From positions 20,516,816-20,580,815 of the forward strand of contig NC_091098.1 in assembly GCF_024713975.1 (NCBI RefSeq): a stretch of DNA of 64,000 bases. Reading direction: 5' to 3'. Below are positions 12,391-25,271 of this stretch, one piece after another. The DNA comes from Paralichthys olivaceus. Taxonomy: Eukaryota; Chordata; Actinopteri; Pleuronectiformes; Paralichthyidae. Position 1 is the first letter of the stretch. Each line of letters opens with the position of its first letter. The position numbers and the translations under genes were made by a program. Below the pieces are notes generated by a model. That model was not told the origin of the DNA. It did no database searches and saw only the letters and a list, made by a program, of their open reading frames with translations.

Positions 12391-12747
12391 AAACACACAG
12401 GGTCAGTACTTGACAAGAAAGGTTGAATATGTCGGACAAAAATGTGTACAGGTGAGTGGATTTAACCCTTCAACAGAATCTGCTGCACATGATTTACTGT
12501 CTGAGCATCTGGACTGTTTTTAAATGAATAAAAATCTTGCTCTTTTTCTTTCTTTCTTTCTTTTTTTTTTTGACCATTCTTCACGCGGAGCCTCGTATCG
12601 GGTGTCCGATCACGTTTCAGGCTGAGTGTGGATCTATGATGGACATCTGATGCAGCAGAAATTTGTTGCTGAATGTAACAGATCTGAACAGAGGAGAGAG
12701 TAGAGGAGAACAGGAGGAGGTGAGGAGGGGTAGAGGACATGGCACAT

Positions 12748-12889
12748 GGATAGATAGATGTATAGATAGATAGATGTATAGATAGATAGATGTATAGATG
12801 TATAAAGAGATAGATAGATGTATAGATGTATAAAGAGATAGATGTATAGATAGATAGATGTTTATAAGTATAGAGAGAAAGATAGATGT
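12748..12889. repeat. Interrupted (GATA)n/(GATGTATA) tetranucleotide array
   Basis: About 140 bp of TAGA/GATA units broken by GATGTATA and TATAAAGA variants. It is part of a simple-repeat cluster with a TTTC/poly-T run at about 12543-12572 and the (ATGG)n array at 12937-13009. Confidence 0.9.
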
Positions 12890-12936
12890 GAGCAAACAAC
12901 TTAAGTCTTAGAGGGAGAGTTGAAGAAGTGGAAGGG

Positions 12937-13009
12937 GATGAATGGATGGATGGATGGATGGATGGATGGATGGATGGATGGATGGATGGATGGATGGATG
13001 GATGGATGG
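12937..13009. repeat. (ATGG)n tetranucleotide microsatellite, about 18 units
   Basis: A pure ATGG array of about 73 bp ending in a short G run. It starts about 50 bp after the GATA array. Confidence 0.95.
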
Positions 13010-14214
13010 GGGTGGAGGAGGGATGTACTACGAGCCTTGTGTGGTGGCTTACTCCACAAGGAGCCGGGCTAAGCCGATAAAAGGACAGGGTGATACGGGC
13101 GATAGCTTAATGGGCAAAAGGCCAGGTCAGTCTTCAAGGGCCCTGACCCATTCTTCGACAGGATGAGCCAGCAGCCCTGCCCGCAGCAGGCTCAACCACA
13201 ATGAGGATGGGCTTATGGCTCAGGAGTTACTATTAACACCCACACATACACACACAAACACACACGCACAGGGCATACTGCTTGTGCACAGACACACACA
13301 CGCATGCAAAATAAACATTTACTCAAACGTATTCTTTGTGCAAACTCTTGATCCGACATGCACATCTTCCTGTGGCACATGATTAATGAAAATATCTGCA
13401 GTTTTTTGCATGAAAACTTTAATATCAGCAGTGTGCTCTGAAAGTGCAGCACAATAAACAATGCATACAGTGTTTCTGATAAGCAGATTGATATAGAGAG
13501 TGAGCTAAACACTGCAAGATAAGAAGTTGAGGTTGAAGACAGTACAGTGCTGTACTGTGTATGATGCAGACTAGAGGGTGACGCCTGTAATGTATTGCTG
13601 GGTTAATCCCTGTGAATCCTAACTGGTACGGCCTAAGGAAGGCTTAGTATAGTTCTGGGAGGAAATCCCCCTGTGTGGTGGTACAGGCCATTAGCCCCTA
13701 AGGTATAAATAGGGCAGCTATGGCTCCTTAAGCTGGCTTTTACGCAATATCAGTTAAAAATATGACTTGACTAATTACATGCAGGTCAGCCAGTCAGCAG
13801 AAGCCAAAATTCCTCCAGCTCGTTGACCACGGCAGACTGCCGCAGTCTTCCTGTGTCTCTCACTCTCTGGAGTGTGCAGCCACAGGTCAGCAGTGAACAA
13901 ACTGCAGAGGTGACAGGTATTCTGCTCGCGGGTGATATTTTTCTAAGGTGGTTGTGTCATTATGGTGTCATTCGTTGACATTTCAGTGTTTGCTGATGAG
14001 ACTTTCATTACTGCAGTCTGATAATATGAAGCGTCAGAACCTGATATACTTTCAACCTCAAAGGGCAGACTTTGGTTTCATTTCAATCATATGCATCACG
14101 AAGACAATGAAAAAAACCATCAAATATACCGCTGTGCTTATATATGTGAAAGCAGTTTTCTGCCTTTGTGCAACACTTTGTTTTCTAACTTTTTTTTTTT
14201 TTTTACTATGAGCC

Positions 14215-14795
14215 CCTCTCACTAGTCTGTGACACGATTAGTTCAAGTAAGAGCCCTGGGAGAAGAACTATCACGCTATGAGATCAGTAGCTTATGGGGG
14301 GGGGGGTTTCTGATAAAACCTGTAGTTAGTTCTGGATCAGGTGAGTCCTGAACCTTCCCTTAGTCTTGCGTCTATAGGCCTAGACTGCTGGGGGAACTCC
14401 CATCATACACTTCTCCCCTTCTTTCTGTCCCTCTGCCCCCACATTAATTTAATTTACTAAATGTTTTTTCCCTCCCTTACTATTATCATTGTTCTCATTC
14501 TTATATTATAGTTATTAATATTACTATATGAATTGTTGCTGATGTCATTAATAATATATTAATAATAACAATAATGATATATAATGTATCACTCTTGTTG
14601 TTTTCATTATAACAACTCGTCTGTCAGAGCTGAAACCTGATGGTACACAACTGTTCCTCCATCTGCCAAAGTGCTGCTCATTGTGGGAACTGTTTCTCTA
14701 TACATTTGAAGGTCTCAGTCTTCTATTCAAAGTGCCTTGAGATTATATATTATGATTTAGTGCTATACAAATACAATACAATTGAATTGAATGGT
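14215..14795 (+). mobile_element. Degraded non-LTR/SINE-like teleost interspersed repeat
   Basis: Contains 'tataggcctagactgctggg' near 14370, 'aaagtgccttgagattatat' near 14730 and a tail of ATTGAATTGAA at about 14781-14791. I recognise these as the body and 3' tail of a widespread teleost retroposed family. It includes a run of about ten G residues near 14287 and an AT-rich middle. No intact reading frame is present. Confidence 0.55.
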
Positions 14796-15263
14796 AAAGG
14801 AGAGGGGGGAAAGAGTGAGAGAGCGAGACAAAGTCCGACGGGGTAGAAACAGCTTGATAAGAGCGAGGACAAGAGCATGTGTGTGAGTGTGTGAAAGAAG
14901 ACAGGGATTACTTTTCATTCCAAAGATTTGCGGTTTTGGCACTGTCCCCTGGCGGCTGCCAATCAAACAGGCTTTCTGTCGGATGTCTGGTTTTGCAGTA
15001 AAATGTCAGCGAGCTGTAAGAAAACACAGTGATGGTATCTCCATGGAGAGAGAGCACACAGCCAGGTCTGGCCATGGTAGCTCAAGTGCCATTCATTTTC
15101 GGAGAGAGTGTCTAGACTGGCTTCACAGATCCTGTCTCGAGTACCTTTATCAGTGGCAACATTCAAGGCAACATTGCTATACACCATCATTTTTGACATT
15201 GCTCTACAAACCCTCCCACTTCAAATTTGCTGCCCGGTCACATACGAATACGAACGCGAACGC

Positions 15264-15265
<2 letters not shown>

Positions 15266-15356
<91 letters not shown>
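15266..15356. repeat. (CA)n microsatellite
   Basis: A CA array of about 90 bp, introduced by CGAACGCGAACGCACACG. Confidence 0.95.
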
Positions 15357-15357
<1 letters not shown>

Positions 15358-15480
15358 CATATTGCTCATAGAAGATGCTGCAAATGATATTGAGTGGGTT
15401 TAATGCAGTTTTTTCAAAATGAATATAGGGACAGTCCCAGCTCCATGTGAGAGAGAACTTATATCACTCAGCTATTTGCA

Positions 15481-15942
15481 AATAATAATTCCATTTATAG
15501 AAATTTGTATATTTTTTTATAGCTCCTTAGTATTGCACATTACTTATTATTCCTTTACTAATTTATATTTCCGACTGTCCTCTAGCTCCTGTAACGCTGC
15601 AAATGTCCCCACATTTATATGAAATTTGTATATATTTTTTTATATCTCCCTACATTTAAAAGAATTGCACGCTACTTATTATTACTTTACTGATGTCTAT
15701 TTCTGACTGTCCTCTTGCTGCTGTAACACTGCAAATGTCCCGACTGCAGGAATAACTTATCTTATAAAATAATATTCCATTTATATAATTTTTAAAAATA
15801 TATTTTTTTATCTCTTTACATTTAAAAGTATTGCACTCTACTTATTATTCCTTTAATAATGTCTTTTTCTGACTTCCCTCTTGCTGCTGTAACACTGCAA
15901 ATGTCCCCACTGTGGGACTAATAAAGGATTATCTTATTTTTT
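15481..15942 (+). mobile_element. Non-LTR retrotransposon 3' end with three tandem copies of its terminal unit
   Basis: Three diverged units of about 130-160 bp start near 15481, 15612 and 15770. Each runs through a T-rich block, 'ttgcac..tacttattatt' and 'gctgtaacactgcaaatgtc'. The last ends 'gtgggactaataaaggatta' then TCTTATTTTTTT, a recognisable teleost LINE 3' terminus. The same terminus occurs on the minus strand at 34226-34500. No reverse transcriptase frame is present, so the copies are 5'-truncated. Confidence 0.6.
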
Positions 15943-18900
15943 TATTCATTATCATCGAAAACAATTTGATAATTGATTTAGAAGCATTACAAAGGTAGAA
16001 GGTCATACATCTCCTTCTTCAGGATGAGCTGTCAGGACTCTGTTGACACTACAGGCTACAGGATGTCTCAGATGTTACACTTCTTTTACGTGGACACCGA
16101 TACCATATGATATATTGAGTTTGTCCACGTCGGGTCTGCTTGTACAAGGCAGCAGATTCACTTGTGCCTCGTGCACCAAGCCTGGCTGAAAAAAACTGTA
16201 GGTGTAAGCGGTGGGTGGCGAGGTTGAAAGGTCGTCGACCCCCATTGTAGATGAAGTGTGGAGGAGGAGGAGGAGAACATACTGCTTGATCATACACAAA
16301 TGTTCATGAGTCAAGGCCAAGGAAAACGATCTGCGCGAACACAAAACAAAGAAAGACTCAGATAACTGACAGGTCACATGTTTCCACATCAACCACGTCT
16401 TCACACGTAACGATCTGAAAGCTAAGGCATCCTATGAAATATCACTTCCTGCTCTTTCCCGCACTGCAGTCACGTGCGTCTGCCACCTCAAAGTCGTCTG
16501 GCGTGGTGTCAGCTGTATTCAAACACCTGCATCTGTTTGGGATTATTCATCACCCTCCTGGTTCCTGAAGTGAGCTCCCAGGCTCATTCTCCAACTGTGA
16601 GAGCGCTGATCTGAGAACAGTGGCCACACAGGCGGCCTTGACGGACTCAAAAGTTTGTCAATGAAGAACTGATTTAAATCCAGCAAATATTTTTAAAGAA
16701 ATTTCTGCTGTACAGTTAGTTGGTAATTGCTTCTCTGAGGCAGGTGAATTGTGATGTGGAGCTCTGTGTGCCTCCATGTGTTGACACATAGCAGATGTGC
16801 ATATTTTACTTGACTTGTCAGTTCACAGGATACTTTAATAAAACTGCTCTGTTTAATGTACATTTCTAATTATGAGGGAGCTTTTAGAAATATTTCCACA
16901 CTTGAAGAAGAACTGGAGCTCGACTCCCTGTCTGCTCTGTGAGAGGTTGACATGTAAAGACATGCAAGCTTGTGTGTGACTGGAAGTGACAGAGAGAGTT
17001 AATGAACTGGTGAGTGTTTCCCCGCTCTCTGAGACTCGGAAGAGGAAGAGGGGCGTAGAATGAATGATCACGCGAACAAGTTTTTTGTGCGGTTATGGCG
17101 TGTGGCCTCAAGACAGAAAAAGCATTTAACACAAAGGCCCTGAAATCACACATAGCTTGCACCACGCAAACATGATTGTTAAAATCACACAAATGTACAG
17201 TCTCTGCATGAATGTACACTCGACTAAGTTCTCCCTTCATGTCTCTTTCACTTTCGTCCCCCCCCTACCCCGCCCACACTCTCTGTCTTTCCCTCTCACT
17301 TATCTGGCGGGCTGTTTGTGAGCACACACTCAACGTGGGTGAGAGTGCTAGAGTAGAGTATATGACTGTCAACACAAGGTGCAGGGTGTGTGTCTGTGTG
17401 TGTCTGTGTGCGTGTGTGGTGCTGTAGATAGGCACAGCAGGGCGTGAAGGAGCGCTGTGATAATGACAGGCCATGCATTATATAACATTTAGATTGCATA
17501 AGGAGAAGATTATTTTAGGTCCAGATATTGAGGATGTATAAGTAATATTTAACGTGGGTGTACTGCACTGTGTGAGCGCCTCTGAGTGCACGGACGTGTT
17601 TGTGTAGAGAAATGTTCTGAAATGTGCTCATTTCTTTCAAAGAGGGTGTGGGTGTGAGTAAACTTAAGTGTATTATGTGTTTGTAAGAAGGGGGCATGAA
17701 TGTTTTCAGATTTCTTTCAAAGCTATCTGCATATCAAAACAAGTATGTGGGAATGTTGGCACGTTTGTGTACAGTGTGCATAAGGGTGTCTTTATAGCGA
17801 GCTCCCACTCATTATCACTTTTAGACTTCAGAGAAATCCACTCCTTATTGGGTGAAAACCTCCAGTTCTAATGATTTTGGGAGATTAAAGAACACGTTTC
17901 TTCTCTATGGACCGAACAAGTTTAGCGGCTCTGTCTCTCTCGCAGCCGCTCACTGTTGCAGGGTCCTATAGGATGTGTTGTGTGGAGTCACAGAAGTGAG
18001 GCCATGAGCAGAGAGAGTCTCCGTGTGCCGCTGCCTCCTCTGTGCGCTGCCTCGCTCCTTGCATGAGTGTGCCCCTGTAAAAATAGACCTCTTAAAGGGC
18101 CAGCAACCACTCAACCTTCTCCCACAAGAGGCCCGTTCTGCTCTTCAGGGCCACAGCACTCCAAGAAACGTTGGGATGGGAGAACATGCCGTGTTCCCCA
18201 TTCAGCCCGCAGGGATAAGTAGTATTTCTTCCCCCCCCCCCCCCCCGAAAGATAAACATATTTACGTTCAGCATCTCTTTGTCATCTTTACATCATTCAC
18301 AAGGAGACGCTTTGCTGCAGAGCAGGAGTGTAACATACAGCTCCAGTATTTGTCTTGGTAAGATAATATACAACACCAAATACTCAAAGGAGAGTTGGCT
18401 TTTGAAGTCACTTGAGCCTCATCTCAGCACAAACTCGCTGATACACAGGGGGCCCGCATTTTTCGCGTAAAAGTGACAAATCTGACACTAAAAAATACCA
18501 GAAATAAACGCTCCTGGCAGATGAAACACACTTTGTGACAGAGCAATCTCTCAGTGACCGAACGCTTCCTGTACACTCCAGCAGATCGTTCTCATTATTG
18601 ATATAGGCTAAATTAATTAAGTCGGTAGGGACAAATGTGCATCTCCTATAGCTGAGAACAGTTTGAACCTGTGAAGTGTTCCGATGTGCAGCATATGGGG
18701 TATCACTGCAGCAGAAGGACACGCCTGCTGTGGCAAAAATAGACATAGAGAAATCATAATCGCACACTCTGGCGTAGTATTCCTCCATCAAGACTGGCGA
18801 GAAAGGTGGAGGGACATGAAAGAGTCGGAAACAGAGAAATGCAGAAACAGGCAGCTTTAAATTCTCTGAATGAGTGGAGTTGTAAAGTTTGAATTTGAGG

Positions 18901-19584
18901 ATGTTATTTATTCCACACTCTGACTGAATGAGAAGTTAGACGTACATTCTGCAGGAGATCTTCCCCGGAGATGCCCCAAACATCTGCATCTCATGTTTTC
19001 TCTCTCTTTCTCTCCTCCTCCTCCCTCATTCTGTCTCCTTCCAAATTTTACCCAACATCGCCTTACCCCCACCCGCACCACATCTCCCATCCATCCCTCC
19101 CAGTCAGAACGGGCTCCTCCAGGGCCCCTGGCTATCTCTGGACCAGGGCTATTTAAGCCCACTGCTCTAATTCTGAAAGTCCTGATCTGCTGTCAGGCAG
19201 AGTGATGAACCTCCACCTCTCTCTTTCTGTGTGTTAGTGTGTGTGTGTCTTGCTCACACACTCCTCTCTGGATCAGTCACACTCTCCCTCTTGTTCACAC
19301 TCTCGCTGTCATTCTCCTCAACGCGCACAAACACCCCCACACACAGGTGCTGACTTACATGAGCACATAGGACGAGCTCATTGACACACATGAGACACAC
19401 ACACACAGACACACAGACACACACACACACACAAACATATTCTCCCTATAATTAACCTCACGATGACATGTGCTGTAGCCTACATGTTAACTCCTAAACT
19501 GGTTTCCCTCAAAGCATTTCAAATCACACAGTGTGTTTATCCTTTCATACAAAGTTGCCAACACACCTGTGCTCCCTCTTTGCC

Positions 19585-19662
19585 CCACACGCACGCACAC
19601 ACACACGCACGCACACACACACACACACACGCACGCACACACACACACACACACGCACACAC

Positions 19663-19698
<36 letters not shown>
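19585..19698. repeat. (CA)n microsatellite with CGCA interruptions
   Basis: About 114 bp of CA repeats interrupted by GCACGCAC units. A smaller CA-rich run lies at about 19395-19437. Confidence 0.95.
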
Positions 19699-19700
<2 letters not shown>

Positions 19701-19979
19701 AGAGGAGGAAGTGGTGTGGTCACATACCTTGCCGGGTGCCTTTGCGTAGCAAGTGACAGAGAGTTTACTCATTGGATCAGGCGGCAGCAGGCACGTAGTG
19801 AGATATCCAGTTTTGAGAGACAGTGTCTTCCTCCTCTCTACCGCTCAGCCTTCCCTCCCTTCATCCTATCTCTGCCTCTCCTCCCTCTCACTCTCTAAAC
19901 GCCTCTTTGCTCTCTCTACGTCCCTGTGAGCGTGCTTTCTCTCCTTCTCTCCAGCTTGATCTCTCCAGCCCCCTTCCTC

Positions 19980-20050
19980 CTTCTCTCTCTCCCTCCCTCC
20001 CTCCCTCCCTCCCTCTCTCACTCTTTCTCTCTCTCTCTCCTTCACTCCAG
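19980..20050. repeat. (CTCC)n/(CT)n polypyrimidine tract
   Basis: Within a larger pyrimidine-rich stretch (about 19800-20210) there is a (CTCC)n array at 19990-20012, flanked by CT dinucleotides. It is purine-rich on the minus strand. Confidence 0.85.
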
Positions 20051-20892
20051 CTGACACACACCTTCTATCTTACCCTTACAACTTCAATCTGCAGCAGCCA
20101 TGCCTCTCAATGAGTCTCTCTGACACACAGTGACACTTGATAACTTTTTCTTTCCCCTGCCTGATATGTTCTCTCTCTCTCCCTCTCTCTCTCTCCCCCT
20201 CTCTCTCTGGGAGTGTATAATTAGACAGAGCTCAGTGGTAATACAGTCAGGCTCATTGTGGGAGCCTTAGCATTGCTGCTCATGTTTGGCTGATGGCCCA
20301 GCGCCTTCACTCATTAACCTCCCTCGAGCTGCAAAGTAGAACGGCCCACTTGCTCGTGCTATTTGCTGCACCACCTCAGCTTCTAAGCCCATCAGCCAAT
20401 CACAGCCCACAGGGATGATGGGAAAGGTGTGCTCGCCAGCCACACGGTCCTGTGACTGAGAGAGCTGAACATAATCAGTGAGTGTTGGACATGTTCTTCA
20501 GGGGAAGTGTGTGATCAGCTGGTCAAAATCTAAAATTTGCAGATTTCATCACAGTCTTAACATGTCAGTTCTCTTTTTTTTGAGTTTAATCATTTGTTCA
20601 TGACCTGCTCACAGAGGCATCATGTGCTTCCCTTACAACCCTGAAACCACTCACACATTCTATTGTGAAACCACTGTGAGGTATGGGGATGTCCTGTGTA
20701 ATGTAGTAACAAGTCAAATAACTTTTTAACTGTTCTACGTGCCTCAGTTCCCATCACACATGATCAGGTACAAACCCTCAATGTAGTCATTCTCAATCTC
20801 ACACAATTATGGCACAGGAAATAGACTGACGGCTGTTAGGCCATAAAAGTAGAAGTAAAAAATAATTTTCATCACATTTTGAACCAAAGTAA

Positions 20893-21266
20893 TTAAAGGT
20901 ACAGTGTGTAGAATTTAGTGATATCTAGTGCTGAAATCTCATGTTGCTTCTGAACACCCCTCACCTCACCCTCTCCTTCCAAACATGAAAAAGAACCTGT
21001 GGTGAACTTCAGTTGTCATAAAAACTCAAAGGTGTTTAGTTTGTCCAGTCTGGACTAAAGTAAAAAACATGGCGGCCTCCGTAGAGAGGACCCCCTCGAT
21101 GTAAATATAAAGTATTTAAATATAAAGGGCCTTTTCTGGGGTAAAGAAAACTACACTTCATACAATTTAGATGAAATGAACTAGTGAAAACATCATGAGA
21201 ATTATTTTACATTAAATTTCTTCCAATTGTTCCCTTTCACCTAAATCTTACACACTGGACCTTTAA
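20893..21266. mobile_element. MITE, 374 bp, with about 26 bp terminal inverted repeats
   Basis: The left end TTAAAGGTACAGTGTGTAGA and the right end, whose reverse complement begins TTAAAGGTCCAGTGTGTAAG, match at about 23 of 26 positions. TTAA at both tips could be the target duplication. There is no transposase frame. Internal sequence includes 'atggcggcctccgtagagag'. A lone end of the same family is at 37623-37677. Confidence 0.75.
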
Positions 21267-22394
21267 ATCATATTGTTCTTGTCAGATTTCAAAGTCAACT
21301 TTGTTGTACAGGACATAGAAAGGTGTGAAATATATAAGTAGATAGAACATACTGTATAAGTAGGCAGCATAATAAGTACTCAAATAGTACAAAATACGAC
21401 ATAGTATGCAGTCATACTAATTTGGCATGTTCTCTTATTGACCAAGCCCAGCTTTGATTTTATAAGTACAGCAGTAAAAAGTGATTATTTTGACTTTTCT
21501 CTATGTCTTTGTCATCACTGGAGAACGTTTGACTCAGGTCCAGAGTTGAAGTGAGGACAGACCGGTGAGAAGAGAAGTTTACAATCATTTAAGACTCTAT
21601 TTCCCTGCTGCATCAGGCAATTGTCCATTTTCTCTACAACTGAAATGCTTCAGTCATTTGTTTTATCGTCTTTTTTGGATATTTGAGAAATGTTAAATAT
21701 ATGAAAAAAAATTGCACGTCAGGGACACTAGAGAAACAGCTGACTCTCAGGAGAATACCATTCATACATAATGCATTTACTTTTTTAGTTAAAAACAATA
21801 AACGTGTGATGAATCAATATCAACACGATGCCTTATGACAGGTTCATAGTACTTCACCATAATAAATCCAGCTCATGACTTCACATGACATATGAACCCT
21901 CAGATAAAACTGAAAGAAAGAGTAAAAACATTTTATCTTATTCAGCAGTACTTTAAACTACAGTTTTTCTGTGGTTACAGCCAGTTTAATGCAGCACACT
22001 TTAAATATTACATTTCTATTTCTCATATTTGTGCCGTCTGTACTTCAATATTTTTGTGCTTTAACCGGCATCGCAAGGCTCAGTTGAAAGTGCAGAAAAG
22101 TCATTTCATCCAAACATGTATTGTAACCTTAACACATCTCTTCGAATCAGCTGAGTCAGAGCAACTGTAAACTCCTCAGTCAACCTTCAAATTTGGATTA
22201 ATCTCAAACACAATCTTTACAAAACTGAAGATACTTCAAGCACTTAAGAGAAGTGAAAATGTGCAGAACTGTAATATGTTATATGTTTGAAGAGAATCAT
22301 TTTCAAGTTGCTGTTTGACTGGAGCATGAGATTGTGATCAAACAACCACAGAGCATGCGACGGTGTGACTACAGCACTAGTCAAGACATCACAT

Positions 22395-22401
22395 GGTGTG
22401 T

Positions 22402-22491
<90 letters not shown>
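22395..22491. repeat. (GT)n microsatellite
   Basis: A GT array of about 97 bp with a single GTAT interruption near its start. Confidence 0.95.
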
Positions 22492-22493
<2 letters not shown>

Positions 22494-22814
22494 TGCTTGC
22501 ATGCATCTTTTGCTCTTGTGACCACTGGGCACTGTGCGGGCCAAACGTCTTAGTATCATTTCCTCTCTCCTTCTGTCTCTCCCATTCTCACTTCTGCATT
22601 CACACTATAACATCCTGTAAACACAGATGTAAATAGAGCTGGGAAAACACATCACTTTGTTTGCGGCCATATTTTAAACTTGAGATGATATATTGTGAAA
22701 TTGTGTTTTTTCAGTCCACTGATGATTCTTCTGACTCAGTGAGAAGCAGACTCAGAAACTGGCACAGTAGAGTTTGTAGTGAAGACTGCATATGAACAAA
22801 GAACAGTTCATCCG

Positions 22815-22815
22815 T

Positions 22816-22865
<50 letters not shown>
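22815..22865. repeat. (GT)n microsatellite
   Basis: A GT array of about 50 bp followed by GTGAGT units to about 22887. Confidence 0.93.
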
Positions 22866-22866
<1 letters not shown>

Positions 22867-23213
22867 TGTGTGAGTGTGTGAGTGTGTCTCAATGTGGATA
22901 AGTGACAAATCACTTTTCAGAGCAGAGCAGGGAGCGCACAAGTGACAATAGACTGAAAAGCCCTGCAAGCATCTCACCGTTAAAGTTTTAACGGAGATCT
23001 GCTATTGAGATGAAGGGTAACAGAACCTATCGCTGTAGGAAGAATGAGGAAGCCAAGGATGGGAAATCTTTGATGGCGTTTTCTATGGATGAATGAAGAA
23101 AAAGGAGCAAATCACAAAGAAGCAGGACACAAACCTGTTACTCCTGCCAACACACACAGAAAAATACACACACTCAGCTTTGACAAAGCCAATGTGAGAC
23201 ACACGTAACTGTG

Positions 23214-23217
23214 TGTA

Positions 23218-23254
<37 letters not shown>
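23214..23254. repeat. (GT)n microsatellite
   Basis: A GT array of about 40 bp. Confidence 0.93.
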
Positions 23255-23256
<2 letters not shown>

Positions 23257-23737
23257 GTGACTCACCCCGTGTCAGTTACTCTACTAAAATGTCCTTTCCT
23301 TTTTTACTTCACACCTCTCCAGTTTGCTATTTTTGGGCCATGTTAGCAGAACTAGTAGTATCTCTCCCTCCCTCTCTCTCCCTCTTTCTCACTCACACAC
23401 ACACTCACTACAAGAGGCAAAACCCATTGGGAGTGTTTTAGAAGAGCTGGAGGAGACGTGCATCTTTTATGGCGCACTGGCACAGTAGCTGATTCGATGG
23501 AGCAAGACAAAAATATCCAGGGTTACTCGCAAAGTGAAAAATATCGTATTGCATAAGATGGTGAAAGGACCTGATCACGTAAATGCAACAGTAGCTCTCT
23601 CCCACAAAGGCACGCATGCACACACACACGCACACAACCAACACACACAGAGTGATGTCCTAATAGTGTCCTGGAGCAGAGGCGGGCCGGGATAGAGAAA
23701 CTGGAGCTGAGGCAGTGTGCTGACTCAGGGAACAAAT

Positions 23738-23739
<2 letters not shown>

Positions 23740-23780
<41 letters not shown>

Positions 23781-23789
23781 TGTGAGTGT

Positions 23790-23848
<59 letters not shown>
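23740..23848. repeat. Compound (TG)n-(GA)n microsatellite
   Basis: A TG array (about 23740-23778) passes through GTGAG units into a pure GA array (23793-23848). This puts a Z-DNA-prone block next to a triplex-prone purine block. Confidence 0.95.
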
Positions 23849-23850
<2 letters not shown>

Positions 23851-25239
23851 GGGGGAGAGGGTGAGAGAGGAGGACATTGAACTACACAGAGGCCTCATGA
23901 CTTGCGTATGCAATGTCCTCACCACCACTCTGAGCATGTTATATTGTTTTACTCACCACTTAGAGGTTAAGGCTGACGCTGTTTTCTGTCAAGACAGCGG
24001 AACCAAAAACACAAAGTCTTACTCTTGATAGAATCCCATTGAGAAAAAAGGAGAAGTAAAAAAAAAGAAAAAGAAACCTACTGTGTCTTTGTCATTTGCC
24101 TTTTTAATCGACACTCCTCACTTCTGAGTTGTTGCTCTGCCAGAGATTAGAGTTTATTTTCCTTTACACTTATTACACCAAGAAATATGGAATCTTATTT
24201 TCTTGTATTTGACCATTATTTGTTTTGCTTATGATAATGATGTGCTGACCGAGTTAAGTGCAGAGACCAAACCAAACTCAGTACAGCACAGACCTCCTTG
24301 TTCTATGGAGAGATTTATATAGATCCAGCATTGGAAATGTTTAAAAACACCCTATGTTATAAAAAAGCAATAGAAAAGGAATAAATCCTTGATCCACCCA
24401 CTGACGACCATGGATTCTTCCTTCACCTATAGTTTAGTGGAGGTTTTATTTTTGTTGAGTAAACTTCATTACAAACAGAAACTCAACCTCCTTTGGTGAA
24501 GGTAATTATTCGAACTCATCTGGAAGTGAAAAAGAGTGTATCACTGACTGATTTATCTTAACTTATTTAACCGTAGCTCTTTCGCCCTGGCTTGATATCA
24601 CCGCCTACTCCTGAGCAGTGAAATATGAAATCTTCCATGAGGGATCATGTCTGACTTTTAGGGTAAATTCACTTTGAGAGTTTCTTCCAAAAAGTGCTCC
24701 GTCATTTAAACTAACTTCTGGCGTGTCAGATTTTGCAGTTTCCATGTTTCTCAGCTGTTAGTTTGGTGAGAAGAATGTTTTCACAGATTATTGGAAGTAA
24801 CAGGCAAAACTATAGAAATAATTGTAATAACCCATCCGGTCTCTATGTCCATTGAGTATATGAGTGCACAAACATGAGGTGTATTGGTGTATAGTGTCGA
24901 TGTGTAATGTTATGTACTTATACACCCTGTGCTCTAGACAGAAGAGGAGCAAGTCAGCAACATCCAGGTGGTTTTGTTTTACCCTCAGATTTCACTTCCC
25001 CCATTTCTCTCTCTCTCTCTCTTCCTCTGACCTCTCTCTTTCCTCTCTCTTTCCTCTCTCTCCCCTGTAGTCGTCCCCTTGTTGTCTCCCTGTGTCTTTC
25101 CTGCTTCATTGTTTGTCCTTTCTCTCTCTGGCTAAAAATACTTGCTGCCCTGTCACTATAACAGATCACCTGCAAGGAAATTTGTTGCCAGCAGCGGACA
25201 GTGTGTGATAAAGCAGCAACAACACCCGCACACCTACGC

Positions 25240-25271
<32 letters not shown>

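Noticed and set aside
14887-15387. 166-codon plus-strand open frame
   Set aside because: Its C-terminal third is a translated CA array (HTHTHT) and the rest matches no family and has no splice or codon support.
18228-18247. Poly-C run as a functional i-motif
   Set aside because: A single homopolymer of about 17 C without the four-tract spacing; could also include assembly error.
18408-18791. 127-codon minus-strand open frame
   Set aside because: No known motif, cysteine pattern irregular, no flanking exons with compatible splice sites seen.
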